22,119 bases of DNA from JAVKFF01 sp040226215. GTDB lineage: Bacteria > Pseudomonadota > Alphaproteobacteria > DSM-16000 > Inquilinaceae. Of the stretch, positions 1-7,973 are shown in pieces (position 1 is the stretch's first letter; every line of letters begins with the position of its first letter). Position numbers and translations under genes: made by a program. Where the stretch lies: positions 1-22,119 of the forward strand of contig JAVKFF010000109.1 of the NCBI GenBank assembly GCA_040226215.1. Reading direction: 5' to 3'. Below the pieces are notes generated by a model. The model saw only the letters and a list, made by a program, of their open reading frames with translations, searched no databases and was not told the origin of the DNA.

Positions 1-150
1 CTGCACGAGATGCAGCGCCGCGACGCAATGATGGGGCTCGCCACGCTGTGCTTCGGCGGCGGCTTGGGCATCGCGCTCTGCGTCGTGCGCTACTTAAACC
101 GCAAGCCGGGCGGCGGCCGGATCCTGGGGGTTGGCCGCCGCCGACAATGA
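1..150 (+). CDS. phaA: Acetyl-CoA acetyltransferase (thiolase), C-terminal end only
   Basis: Only the last 49 codons lie in the window. The frame opens with HEMQRRDAMMGLATLCFGGG, the end of the biosynthetic thiolase fold. The Cys in the LCFGGGLG loop (residue 17 of the fragment) matches the second catalytic Cys of thiolases, which condense two acetyl-CoA into acetoacetyl-CoA. phaB follows 55 bp downstream on the same strand, the usual phaA-phaB order, so this is the PHB-pathway thiolase rather than a fatty-acid-degrading one. One oddity: thiolases of this family normally stop one or two residues after the LCVxR segment, while here the frame runs on for about 19 basic, Gly/Arg-rich residues, including a TTA Leu codon that is rare in this GC-rich DNA. 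A lost stop or a small frameshift is possible. Family assignment is secure; the exact C-terminus is not. Confidence 0.85.
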   Translation: MHEMQRRDAMMGLATLCFGGGLGIALCVVRYLNRKPGGGRILGVGRRRQ

Positions 151-205
151 AGGGGCGCCGCGACAAGGCCGCTCCGCCGTATGAACAGAACCTGGGAGGC
201 ATGAC

Positions 206-928
206 ATGGGACGCGTTGCGGTAGTGACCGGCGGTACGCGCGGTATCGGCGAGGCGATTTCGGTCGGGTTGAAGAACGAGGGCTACACCGTTGCCGCCAT
301 CTACGGCGGCAACGACGAGGCGGCGGCCAAGTTCAATCAGGCGACCGGCATCGCCGTCTACAAGTGCGACGTCAGCGATTTCGACGCCTGCCAGGCCGTG
401 GTCGGGAAGATCGCCGGCGAACTTGGTCCCGTCGAGGTGCTGGTGAACAATGCCGGCATCACCCGCGACGGCACCATGCACCGGATGAGCCATGACGAGT
501 GGCAGGCGGTGATCGACACCAATCTCGGCTCCTGCTTCAACATGTGCCGGGCGGTGATCGACGGCATGCGCGAGCGCAGCTTCGGGCGCATCGTCAATAT
601 CGGCTCGATCAACGGCCAGGCCGGCCAGTACGGCCAGGTCAACTATGCCGCGGCCAAGTCCGGCATCCACGGCTTCACCAAGGCGCTGGCCCAGGAGGGC
701 GCGCCCAAGGGCATCACCGTCAACGCCATCGCGCCCGGCTATATCGACACCGACATGGTGCGCGCCGTGCCGCCCAACGTGCTGGAAAAGATCGTCGCGC
801 GCATCCCCGTCGGCCGGCTGGGCCATGCCGAGGAGATCGCCCGCGGCGTGGTCTTCCTGGTCTCTGACGACGGCGGCTTCATCACCGGCTCGACCCTGTC
901 GATCAACGGCGGCCAGCACATGTACTGA
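206..928 (+). CDS. phaB: Acetoacetyl-CoA reductase
   Basis: This is a 240-residue short-chain dehydrogenase/reductase. It should reduce acetoacetyl-CoA to (R)-3-hydroxybutyryl-CoA with NADPH in the cytosol, the second step of polyhydroxybutyrate synthesis. Visible motifs are the nucleotide-binding TGGTRGIG (residues 8-15), NNAG (81-84) and the catalytic Ser134, Tyr147 and Lys151. The segment SINGQAGQYGQVNY matches the PhaB signature rather than FabG. The start at 206 has a strong Shine-Dalgarno sequence, GGGAGG (194-199), 6 nt upstream; another ATG at 201 is out of frame. The thiolase gene lies directly upstream, giving a phaA-phaB operon. The polymerase phaC is not in the window. Length is typical. 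The main alternative is a FabG paralogue, which the thiolase neighbour and the SINGQ signature argue against. Confidence 0.95.
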   Translation: MGRVAVVTGGTRGIGEAISVGLKNEGYTVAAIYGGNDEAAAKFNQATGIAVYKCDVSDFDACQAVVGKIAGELGPVEVLVNNAGITRDGTMHRMSHDEWQAVIDTNLGSCFNMCRAVIDGMRERSFGRIVNIGSINGQAGQYGQVNYAAAKSGIHGFTKALAQEGAPKGITVNAIAPGYIDTDMVRAVPPNVLEKIVARIPVGRLGHAEEIARGVVFLVSDDGGFITGSTLSINGGQHMY

Positions 929-963
929 CCGCCGGGCCGGGTTGCGCCGGGGGCGGGGCGGCC

Positions 964-2379
964 TCAGTCGTCCTGCATCACCGCCCGGCTGCGCCGCCGG
1001 CAGATTTCCGCCATCACGGCCGCCAGCAGCGGCCCGGCGAGGCAGAACAGGAAGGCCGCCTGGGCCGCCGCAGAGACGACGGGGGTGGGCGCGTCGGGCG
1101 ATGTCATGCCGGCGGCCGTGGTGCCGAGGCCGGCCAGGATGGCGCCCGTCGCCCCGCCGATCGCCTGCAGGCTGGCGATGGAGCCGGCGGTCACGTCCTC
1201 CTCTCCCGGACGGGGCGAGGCCATGATGCGCTGGCCCAGCGGCGCCCAGGCCATGCCGATGCCGGCCCCCAGCAGGATGCCCGGCAGCGGCGTCATCCAG
1301 AGCGGCCCGCCGGCGATGATGAAGACGCCCAGCACCATGCCGGCGACGGCGATGAGCGGCCCGGTGGCCATCAGCCGGTCCTGGCGGCGCCCCGCGATCC
1401 AGGCGGTTGCAAGGGCCGCACCGGTCCAGGCCAGGCCCTCCAGCGCGTCGACATAGCCCGCACCGAGCGGCGAATAGCCGTGCAGCCGCTGCAGGAAGTA
1501 GGGGATGTAGAGGCCGTAGAGATTGCTGCCGATCATCAGGCCGAACACCGTGAGCAGGCCGGGGCCGACCGTCGAGGCATTGGCGAAGCCGCGCGAGGGC
1601 AGCAGCCGGGCGCTGCCCCAGGGCTTGGCGGCCAGCCAGAAGGCGAAGCCGGCCAGCAGCATCATCGCGACCGTCAAGCGCCAGTCGGTGGCCAGCGAGG
1701 CGACGCTGCCGGCGGCGATGGCGAGGATGACGAGAGACAGCGACAGCCACGGGGTGGCCGAGGCGATCCGACCCGGCGGCTGGCGCGGCAGGCGGCTGGC
1801 CGCCAGGATCACCGTGACCAGCGCGACCGGCGTGACGGCGACGAAGGACCAGCGCCAGATCCCGAGCTCCGCGAAGACGCCGCCGATCGCCGGGCCGACG
1901 AAGGCGGCGATGCCCCACATGGCCGACAGGCTGGCGATGCTCCGGGCCCAGATCTCGCGCGGATAGACCTCGCGCAGCACCGCATAGACGGTGGCGATCC
2001 AGAGGCCGCCGGACACGCCCTGCAGCACCCGGCCGGCAATCAGGACGTCCATGCTGGGCGAGGCGGCGGCGACCAGGCAGCCGGCGGAGAAGGCTATGGC
2101 CGCCAGGCTGAAGGCGGCGCGGCCGCCGACCCGGCTCTTCATCCAGCCGCCGGTGGCCGAGCCCAGGATCGAGCCCGCCAGGTAGCCGGTCGAGGTCCAG
2201 TTCATGTAGGCGAGGCCGCCCATCTCGGCCACGGCGCTCGGCAGGATGGTGGCGACGAGAAAGGTGGATGAGGCGTGGATCACCACGGCCACCTGCAGGG
2301 CGATCGTGACGAAGGCCTTGCCGTCCCGGTAGAGGTCGAGCCAGGAGTGCGGCTGCGCTGTCGGTGTCTCGGCGGTCAT
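964..2379 (-). CDS. MFS transporter, drug/metabolite efflux type
   Basis: This 471-residue, very hydrophobic inner-membrane protein has about 12-14 predicted membrane spans. The major facilitator signatures are visible: a loop with GGWMKSRVGGRAAF between the early helices (a motif-A-like position), GRVLQGVSGGLWIATVYAVLREVYP (motif B region) and the Gly/Pro-rich FVGPAIGG (motif C, typical of antiporters). Motif C and the overall size suggest a DHA-type exporter driven by the proton gradient. The substrate cannot be read from the sequence. The gene converges on phaB, with only 35 bp between the stops. It lies 55 bp downstream of the DUF445 gene on the same strand and may share its transcript. 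No clear Shine-Dalgarno sequence precedes the ATG, so the start is less certain than the frame. Confidence 0.88.
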   Translation of the reverse strand: MTAETPTAQPHSWLDLYRDGKAFVTIALQVAVVIHASSTFLVATILPSAVAEMGGLAYMNWTSTGYLAGSILGSATGGWMKSRVGGRAAFSLAAIAFSAGCLVAAASPSMDVLIAGRVLQGVSGGLWIATVYAVLREVYPREIWARSIASLSAMWGIAAFVGPAIGGVFAELGIWRWSFVAVTPVALVTVILAASRLPRQPPGRIASATPWLSLSLVILAIAAGSVASLATDWRLTVAMMLLAGFAFWLAAKPWGSARLLPSRGFANASTVGPGLLTVFGLMIGSNLYGLYIPYFLQRLHGYSPLGAGYVDALEGLAWTGAALATAWIAGRRQDRLMATGPLIAVAGMVLGVFIIAGGPLWMTPLPGILLGAGIGMAWAPLGQRIMASPRPGEEDVTAGSIASLQAIGGATGAILAGLGTTAAGMTSPDAPTPVVSAAAQAAFLFCLAGPLLAAVMAEICRRRSRAVMQDD

Positions 2380-2434
2380 GGAGCGGAGCGGTAGGCGCGT
2401 TCGCCGCCGCGCGCCATGGCGGAATTGTCTGCCA

Positions 2435-3727
2435 TCAATCGAACGTCGCCGTCAGCAGGTAGAGGGCGCTGCCGATCACCGCCGCGACGACGGTGCCCGA
2501 CATGCGGACATACTGCAGGTCCGCGCCCAGCGCCAGCTCCAGCCGCCCGACCACGGTCCTGGTGTCCCAGGCCTTCACCACGTCGGTGACGAAGCGCCCG
2601 GCGCTTTCCCGCCACGGCGCGACGATCTGGCCGGCCAGCGCGGCGATGGCGCCGTCGATCTCGCCACGCAGGCGCGCGTCGGCGGCGAGGCGGTCGGCGA
2701 AGCCGGCGAGCGCGCTCTCGATGCCGTCCTCCAGCCGCGACGGCTCCGCCTCGACATCCGCGACCAGGCTGCGCTGCAGCACGTCCCAGAGGTCGCCGAA
2801 AACCAGGCGCAGGTCCGGCTGGTCGAGCAGGCGGTTCTTGCCCGCCTCCACCGCCGCGCGGGTCTGCGGCCGATGATCGATGTCGTGCGCGATCCGGCGC
2901 AGGGCTTCCTCGAGGCGCGTACGGGCCAGGCTTCCCGGTATCGCCAGGTCGTCGAGCAGCTCCCGGAGCGCCTTGGCGATGGAGCGCGCCATGCGCCGGT
3001 CGACCAGGCGCGGCACCCACCAGGCGGTACGCTGCTCCACCGCGTCGGCGATCTCCACCTCGTGGCTGTCGAGATAGCGGCGCCCCGCCGCCACCAGTCT
3101 GGTGATCGCCGGCGCGTGATGGTTGCCTTCCAGGATCTGCCGCATGGCGCGGGCGAGCAGTGGCGCGACCGCCGTCTGGCGCAGCTTCTCCGCCGTGGCG
3201 TCGATGAAGATCGCCCGGGTCTGGGGTGCCTCGAGGCCGCCCAGGAACGGACGCAGGGACTGGCGCAGCTGCCGCGCCAGCCGGCGCCGGCGTGCGCCGT
3301 CGGCGAGGAACTGGCCGAGGCGGGAGGCGCTGCCGCCCGACGCCAGGCGGCGGGAAACGAGGTCGGGGTCGAGGAAATGGGAGGCGATGAAGCCGCCGAT
3401 GCCCTCGGCGATGCGGTCCTTCCTCCGCGGCACGATGGCGGTGTGCGGGATCGGCAGGCCAAGCGGCCGGCGGAACAGGGCGGTGATGGCGAACCAGTCC
3501 GCCAGCGCGCCGATGATCGAGGCCTCGGCGGCGGCGATCACCAGTCCGCGCCAGAAGCCCGGCGGGCCGTCCGCCAGGCTGGCGACGACGAAAACCGCCG
3601 CGGCCGCCACCAGCATGCCGGTCGCCAGCGCGCGGTTGCGGCGCAGGAGATAGGCCTGCCGCGATTCGTAGGTGCCGGCCTCGTCTTCGCGCGGGACGGG
3701 GTCTGACGACTCGGGCTTCGTGCTCAT
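2435..3727 (-). CDS. DUF445 family (YjiN-like) membrane protein
   Basis: This is a 430-residue protein of the DUF445/YjiN family, whose biochemical role is unknown. Near the N-terminus are hydrophobic segments (about residues 27-48 and 53-75), followed by the family hallmark GALADWFAITALFRRPLGLP and then HTAIVPRRKDRIAEGIGGFIASHFL. A long, charged, probably helical central region follows. A last hydrophobic segment (VVAAVIGSALYLL) sits at the very C-terminus, so the bulk of the protein is probably held between two membrane anchors. The frame stays open for 31 more codons upstream (ATG at 3820). I chose the ATG at 3727, which gives MSTKPES, because the upstream part has no family features and would overlap the start of the divergent Nudix gene at 3809. 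The MFS gene follows after 55 bp. Confidence 0.85.
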   Translation of the reverse strand: MSTKPESSDPVPREDEAGTYESRQAYLLRRNRALATGMLVAAAAVFVVASLADGPPGFWRGLVIAAAEASIIGALADWFAITALFRRPLGLPIPHTAIVPRRKDRIAEGIGGFIASHFLDPDLVSRRLASGGSASRLGQFLADGARRRRLARQLRQSLRPFLGGLEAPQTRAIFIDATAEKLRQTAVAPLLARAMRQILEGNHHAPAITRLVAAGRRYLDSHEVEIADAVEQRTAWWVPRLVDRRMARSIAKALRELLDDLAIPGSLARTRLEEALRRIAHDIDHRPQTRAAVEAGKNRLLDQPDLRLVFGDLWDVLQRSLVADVEAEPSRLEDGIESALAGFADRLAADARLRGEIDGAIAALAGQIVAPWRESAGRFVTDVVKAWDTRTVVGRLELALGADLQYVRMSGTVVAAVIGSALYLLTATFD

Positions 3728-3808
3728 GCCCACAAGGTTGCCGCATAGCAGCGGCGGCGCAATGGCGCGGGCGTGATCTTTCGCTTGCGCCGGTGGTGAG
3801 GCCGGTGC

Positions 3809-4273
3809 ATGCCCAGGCACATGTCGCGTGAATTCCCGAGACGGCCGGTCGTCGGCGTTGGCGCGGTGGTGGTCAAGCCCGACACCGCTGGACCACGCCT
3901 ACTACTCGTCCGGCGCGGCAAGCCGCCGGCCCAGGGCCAGTGGAGCTTTCCCGGCGGCCGCCAGGAGTGGGCCGAGACCGTCAGCGAGGCCGCGGTCCGC
4001 GAGACGCGCGAGGAAACGGGCGTGGAGATCGAGCCGCTCGACGTGCTCGGCGTGGTCGACAACATCGTCGACGGCGTGGATGGCGAGGTGGCATTCCACT
4101 ACACCATCATCGACGTGGTCGCCCGCTGGCGGTCGGGCACGCCGCTGGCGGCGGACGACGTCACCGACGCGCGCTGGGCCGGCGTGGAGGAGGCGCTCGC
4201 GATGGTCACCTGGGAACCGGCCCGGGAGGTGATCGCCAAGGCCGCCCGCTGGTGGCGGGAGAACGCGCGGTGA
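3809..4273 (+). CDS. Nudix hydrolase, ADP-ribose pyrophosphatase-like
   Basis: This is a 154-residue Nudix protein. The Nudix box is complete: Gly50, Glu56, Arg64-Glu65, Glu68-Glu69 and Gly71, that is GX5EX7REX2EEXG. It follows the usual strand WSFPGGR. Such enzymes hydrolyse nucleoside diphosphates linked to another moiety, with Mg2+ bound by the glutamates. The pattern after the box (VVDNIVDG, then HYTIIDVVARW) is common in small ADP-ribose or MutT-like members, but the substrate cannot be assigned. The ATG at 3809 has GAGG about 7 nt upstream; an in-frame ATG at 3821 is an alternative. The stop overlaps the GTG start of the following hydrolase (GTGA), so the two are translationally coupled. 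The gene is divergent from DUF445 across an 81-bp gap. Confidence 0.9.
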   Translation: MPRHMSREFPRRPVVGVGAVVVKPDTAGPRLLLVRRGKPPAQGQWSFPGGRQEWAETVSEAAVRETREETGVEIEPLDVLGVVDNIVDGVDGEVAFHYTIIDVVARWRSGTPLAADDVTDARWAGVEEALAMVTWEPAREVIAKAARWWRENAR

Positions 4274-5673
4274 GCGAGAAGGCAACGCTGGAGCATCCGC
4301 GCGATTTCGGCGCGCTCCTGAAAGGACCGCTCGGCCGGCTGGTGGCGCGGCCCTGGCTCGACCAGGTGACGATCGGCTTCCTCGCCTCGACCTGGCTGCC
4401 GATGAGCCGGGTCTGGGCCGCCGCCATCCTCGCCGACGGGGACAAGGGCGTCTTTCTCGACAACATCGAGGCGCGGCGCGGCACGGTGCGGCCGGGCAGC
4501 CTGCTGCTGGGCCGCCTGCGGGCCACGGCATCGGCCGCCCGCGCGCTGGCCGCGGCGGAGGCCGACTGGGCGGAGGAACTGTTCGGCACGATCCACGGCG
4601 GCGGGGACGGCGGCCGCGCGGCCGAGGTGGAGGCCGAGCGCTGGAGCCGGGCGCATAATCTGACCATGCACCGCCTGTGGTATGCCTGGATCGCCAGCCG
4701 GCACGGCATCGAGCCCTGCCGCTGGGCGATCCCCGATCGCGAGCGGATGCTGGACGAGCTCGGCTTCATGCTGCGTGAACCCGAGTCGGCCTTCCCCTGG
4801 AGCGAGGCCGGCCCGGTGGTCGCCAGCAATCCCCTCAGGTCGAGTCTGGGCCAGGAGTTCTGGCTGCGCGTGCCACCGACGCCGGGCATTGGCGGCCTCG
4901 GGCGCCAGCCCTGCACCGCGCGTGTCTTCGTGCCCGACGGCTTCCGCGATGGGCCGACGGTCATCCTGCTGCACGGTATCTGCATGGAGCTGGAGCAATG
5001 GCGCCTGCCGCTGCGCGACGTCGAGCTTCTGGTGCGCGCCGGGATCCGGGTGGTCATGCCCGAAGGACCGTGGCACGGCCGCCGCCGGCCGGCCGGCCTT
5101 TTTGGCGGCGAGCCGGTGGTCGCCACCGCGCCGCGCGGCGCGATCGACTATTTCCGCGCCCACGGGCCGGAAGTCGGGCGGCTGGTCCAGTGGTGCCGCC
5201 AGGACGCGGCCGGCCCGGTCGGCGTGATGGGCATCAGCCTGGGCAGCTTCGTCGTCCAGCTCGTCTCCACCATGTCGCGCAACTGGCCGGCGGACGCACG
5301 GCCCGACGCCGCCTTCCTGGTCGCCACCGCCGAGCGCATCGACGAGATCGGCCTGTCCGGCGCCTTCGGCCGCGCCTTCCGCCTCGACCGCGCCCTCACC
5401 GGGGCCGGTTGGACGGCGGAAACCCTGGCGGAGTGGGGGCAGGTGAGCCAGGGCATCGGCGACCCGGTGATGGACCGGGCGAACATCTTCGCCCTGCTCG
5501 GCTCAGAGGACGAGGTCACGCCCTACGCCGGCGGCCGCGCGCTGGTGGAGCGCTGGCGGGTGCCGCCGGAGAACGTGACCATCCGGCGCCAGGGCCACTT
5601 CTCCGTCGCCGCCGGCATGATGGTCGACGACGCCCCGACGCGGGCTTTCGTCGCGCGCCTGTTCGCGTTATGA
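4270..5673 (+). CDS. Alpha/beta hydrolase with a long N-terminal region
   Basis: This is a 467-residue predicted serine hydrolase. The oxyanion-hole segment LLHGICMELEQWR lies around His235-Gly236. The nucleophile elbow GISLG carries Ser323, and likely triad partners are Asp414 (GSEDEVTPY) and His443 (RQGHFS). The segment after the first motif (MPEGPWHGRRRP) recalls the ABHD18/Abhydrolase_18 type, a weak resemblance noted from memory. The first 230 residues have no motif I recognise; they are rich in Ala, Arg and Trp and include the hydrophobic stretch VTIGFLASTWLP. Translation probably starts at GTG 4270, overlapping the Nudix stop by 4 bp; longer upstream openings in this frame only shadow the Nudix gene. 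The substrate is unknown. The coupling suggests a shared transcript, not necessarily a shared pathway. Confidence 0.82.
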   Translation: MSEKATLEHPRDFGALLKGPLGRLVARPWLDQVTIGFLASTWLPMSRVWAAAILADGDKGVFLDNIEARRGTVRPGSLLLGRLRATASAARALAAAEADWAEELFGTIHGGGDGGRAAEVEAERWSRAHNLTMHRLWYAWIASRHGIEPCRWAIPDRERMLDELGFMLREPESAFPWSEAGPVVASNPLRSSLGQEFWLRVPPTPGIGGLGRQPCTARVFVPDGFRDGPTVILLHGICMELEQWRLPLRDVELLVRAGIRVVMPEGPWHGRRRPAGLFGGEPVVATAPRGAIDYFRAHGPEVGRLVQWCRQDAAGPVGVMGISLGSFVVQLVSTMSRNWPADARPDAAFLVATAERIDEIGLSGAFGRAFRLDRALTGAGWTAETLAEWGQVSQGIGDPVMDRANIFALLGSEDEVTPYAGGRALVERWRVPPENVTIRRQGHFSVAAGMMVDDAPTRAFVARLFAL

Positions 5674-5680
5674 GCCCGCC

Positions 5681-6613
5681 ATGACCGACGCTGCCACCCG
5701 CCGCGCCACGCTGATCGGCGGCACCTCCGTGCTCAACTGGGCGACGCTCGCCCTGTTCACCATCGTGGCCGGGCCGATTCCGCCCTTCCAGCTGGTCGCC
5801 ATGGGTTTCGCCATCGCCTTCCTGCTCGGGCTCGCCTGGCCGGCAGCGCATGGTCGCAGTCCGTTCGGCGCCATGCGTCAGTCCTGGCCGGTCTGGGTGC
5901 TGGGCGTGGGCGGGCTGTTCGGTTTCCACCTGCTCTACTTCGTGGCGCTGCAGAACGCCCCGGTGGTCGAGGCGAACCTGATCAACTATTCCTGGCCGCT
6001 GCTGATCGTCGTCTTCTCGGCCTTGCTGCCGGGCGAGCGTCTGCGCTGGTTCCACCTCGTCGGCGTGCTTCTCGGTCTCGGGGGCGCCGTGCTGCTGATC
6101 GGCCGGCACGGCTTCGCCATCTCGCTCGACCACATGGCCGGCTACGCGGCGGCGATCGGATCGGCCCTGATCTGGTCCAGCTATTCCGTCGCCAGCCGCC
6201 GTGTCGGTAACGTGCCGACCGACGCCGTGGGCGGCTTCTGCGGCGTCACCGCGTTGCTGGCGCTCGCCTGCCACCTCGCCTTCGAGACCACGGTGGCGCC
6301 GGTGGGCTGGGGCTGGCTGGGCGTGCTGGCCCTCGGCCTCGGGCCGGTCGGCTCGGCCTTCTACACCTGGGACCATGGCGTCAAGCACGGCAACATCCAG
6401 GCACTCGGCGCCTTCGCCTACGGCGCGCCGCTGTTCTCGACCATCCTGTTGGTCGCCTTCGGCTTCGGCGTGCTCGACCTCAACGTGGTGCTGGCCTGTG
6501 TGCTGATCGTCGGCGGCGCCGCCCTGGCGGGGCAGGAAGTGCTGCGCCAGGCGCCGGGGGTGCGGGCGGCGAACCGGGCCACCGGTCAGCCTCGCGCCCG
6601 GGTCTCCCGGTAG
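5681..6613 (+). CDS. EamA/DMT family exporter, YddG-like
   Basis: This is a 310-residue inner-membrane protein with about ten hydrophobic helices arranged as two EamA repeats. Two stretches resemble the aromatic amino-acid exporter YddG: VVEANLINYSWPLLIVVFSALL in the first repeat and FYTWDHGVKHGNIQALGAF in the second. Export of aromatic or other amino acids is therefore a reasonable guess, but the substrate is not proven. The start at 5681 lies 7 bp after the hydrolase stop, so it is probably co-transcribed with the Nudix and hydrolase genes. Its 3' end overlaps the 3' end of the convergent EamA gene by 28 bp. The last 20 residues are polar and Arg-rich and probably cytoplasmic. Confidence 0.88.
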   Translation: MTDAATRRATLIGGTSVLNWATLALFTIVAGPIPPFQLVAMGFAIAFLLGLAWPAAHGRSPFGAMRQSWPVWVLGVGGLFGFHLLYFVALQNAPVVEANLINYSWPLLIVVFSALLPGERLRWFHLVGVLLGLGGAVLLIGRHGFAISLDHMAGYAAAIGSALIWSSYSVASRRVGNVPTDAVGGFCGVTALLALACHLAFETTVAPVGWGWLGVLALGLGPVGSAFYTWDHGVKHGNIQALGAFAYGAPLFSTILLVAFGFGVLDLNVVLACVLIVGGAALAGQEVLRQAPGVRAANRATGQPRARVSR

Positions 6614-7464
6614 AGGATGAACAGGCCGCTCGCCACCACCACCGCGGCGCCGGCGATCACCGGCCAGCCCGGCGTCTCGCCGAACAGGATCAGGCCGTAT
6701 ATCGCGCCCCAGATCAGCTGGGTATAGATGAAGGGCGAGACCACCACCGCCGGCGCCTGGCGGTAGGCCAGCACCACGAAGATCTGCGCGAAGCCGGCGG
6801 CGACGCCGGAGATCGCCATGAAGGCGAGGCCGTGCCAGTCCGGCGCTTCCCAGAGCGCGATGACGAAGGGCAGGCAGATCACCTGCGTGCTGACGAGCAG
6901 CCAGACCAGCAGCGGGCCCGTGCCCTCCTGGTTGCCGATGCGCCTGGTGATCAACACGCCGCAGGCGAAGGCGAGCGCGGCCAGCAGCGCCAGCCCATGG
7001 CCCCAGCCGACATCGGCGAAGCCGGGGCGCAGGATCGCCAGGACGCCGATGAAGCCCACCAGTACCGCCGACCAGCGCATGATGCCGACCCGCTCGCCCA
7101 GCAGCGGACCGGCCAGGATCGTCACCCAGAGCGGCATGGAGAACAGCAGCGCATAGGCGTCCGCCGTCGGCATGGTGCTGATGGCGGTGACGATGCACAT
7201 GGCGCTGACTGTCACCGCCGCGCCGCGCAGCGGGGTGAGCACCGGGAAACGCGGCTTCAGCCGGATGCGCCCCTCGGTCGCCAGGATGAAGCCCAGTACC
7301 GGCACATAGGCGAAGAAGACGTTGATGAACAGCGACTGGATCGGGTGGTGCTCGCCGGAGATCCACTTGATCGCGTTGTCGGCCGTGGCGAAGCAGAAGA
7401 ACGCCGCCACCGCGAACAGGATGCCGAGCGCGATGCGGCCTTGGGGCGCCCCGGAGACGGTCAT
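6586..7464 (-). CDS. EamA/DMT family transporter
   Basis: This is a 292-residue membrane protein with about ten predicted helices in two EamA domains. The first is seen around LFAVAAFFCFATADNAIKW and DAYALLFSMPLWVTILAGPLLGER, the second around ALAFACGVLITRRIG and VVSPFIYTQLIWGAIYGLILFGE. It belongs to the RhaT/YdcZ-like drug/metabolite transporter superfamily, and its substrate is unknown. It is clearly different from the convergent YddG-like gene and does not look like a recent duplicate of it. Its ATG overlaps the stop of the upstream cupin gene (ATGA), so the two are translationally coupled. Its last 28 bp overlap the convergent exporter gene. Confidence 0.88.
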   Translation of the reverse strand: MTVSGAPQGRIALGILFAVAAFFCFATADNAIKWISGEHHPIQSLFINVFFAYVPVLGFILATEGRIRLKPRFPVLTPLRGAAVTVSAMCIVTAISTMPTADAYALLFSMPLWVTILAGPLLGERVGIMRWSAVLVGFIGVLAILRPGFADVGWGHGLALLAALAFACGVLITRRIGNQEGTGPLLVWLLVSTQVICLPFVIALWEAPDWHGLAFMAISGVAAGFAQIFVVLAYRQAPAVVVSPFIYTQLIWGAIYGLILFGETPGWPVIAGAAVVVASGLFILYRETRARG

Positions 7465-7895
7465 CGCGGCAGCGGGCGCCAGTCGGCCGGCGCCAGCTCG
7501 AAACCGGCGAAGTCGAAGGCGGGGGAGACGGTGCAGCCGACCAGGGTCCAGGCGCCCAGGCTCTCCGCCGTCTGCCAGGCATCGGCCGGCACCACCAGCT
7601 GGGGCCGCTGGCGGGCGCCGAGATCGGGTCCGAGGTGATGGGCGGCGGCGTCCTGGCCGTTCTCCGAGACCGTCAGCACCAGGGGCGCGCCGGCATACCA
7701 GTGCCAGATCTCAGTGGCGTCCACCCGGTGCCAGTGAGAGCGCTCGCCGGCCTGCAGCAGGTAGTAGATCGCCGTGCCGCTGCCCCGTCCGCCGGTCTCC
7801 GGCCGGTGCCGCCAGGTCTCGGCGAAATGCCCGCCCTCCGGATGCGGCTCAAGGTCGAGCAGGCGGATGATCTCAGCGGCGCTGAGCTGGGTCAT
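7461..7895 (-). CDS. Cupin, DUF985 family
   Basis: This is a 144-residue single-domain cupin of the DUF985 (Cupin_5) family. The N-terminal signature IIRLLDLEPHPEGGHFAETWR (residues 9-29) is diagnostic. The cupin strands follow with IYYLLQAGERSHWHRVDATEIWHWY, in which the His and Glu residues are placed to bind a metal. The C-terminal part (SPAFDFAGFELA) also fits the family. The function of the family is not settled; some members are described as sugar-epimerase-like in fold. The ATG at 7895 has a GGGG-type Shine-Dalgarno sequence about 9 nt upstream. The stop overlaps the start of the EamA transporter, suggesting that the pair works together or is simply co-transcribed. Length is normal. 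Confidence 0.9.
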   Translation of the reverse strand: MTQLSAAEIIRLLDLEPHPEGGHFAETWRHRPETGGRGSGTAIYYLLQAGERSHWHRVDATEIWHWYAGAPLVLTVSENGQDAAAHHLGPDLGARQRPQLVVPADAWQTAESLGAWTLVGCTVSPAFDFAGFELAPADWRPLPR

Positions 7896-7973
7896 GGTCG
7901 CGTTCCCCAGAGGTTGGGAGGCGGGATCGGAAGGCAGGATGTGTTGCCCCGCGGGCGGCGGGCCCGCCTGCGG

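Noticed and set aside
5516..7582. A 688-codon open frame on the minus strand
   Set aside because: It shadows the hydrolase and both transporter genes, lacks any family motif, and has the Arg/Gly/His-rich make-up of out-of-frame GC-rich DNA.
7957..7968. GGCGGGCCCGCC palindrome after gloB as a terminator
   Set aside because: It has no loop or T-tract and may just be GC-rich chance sequence.
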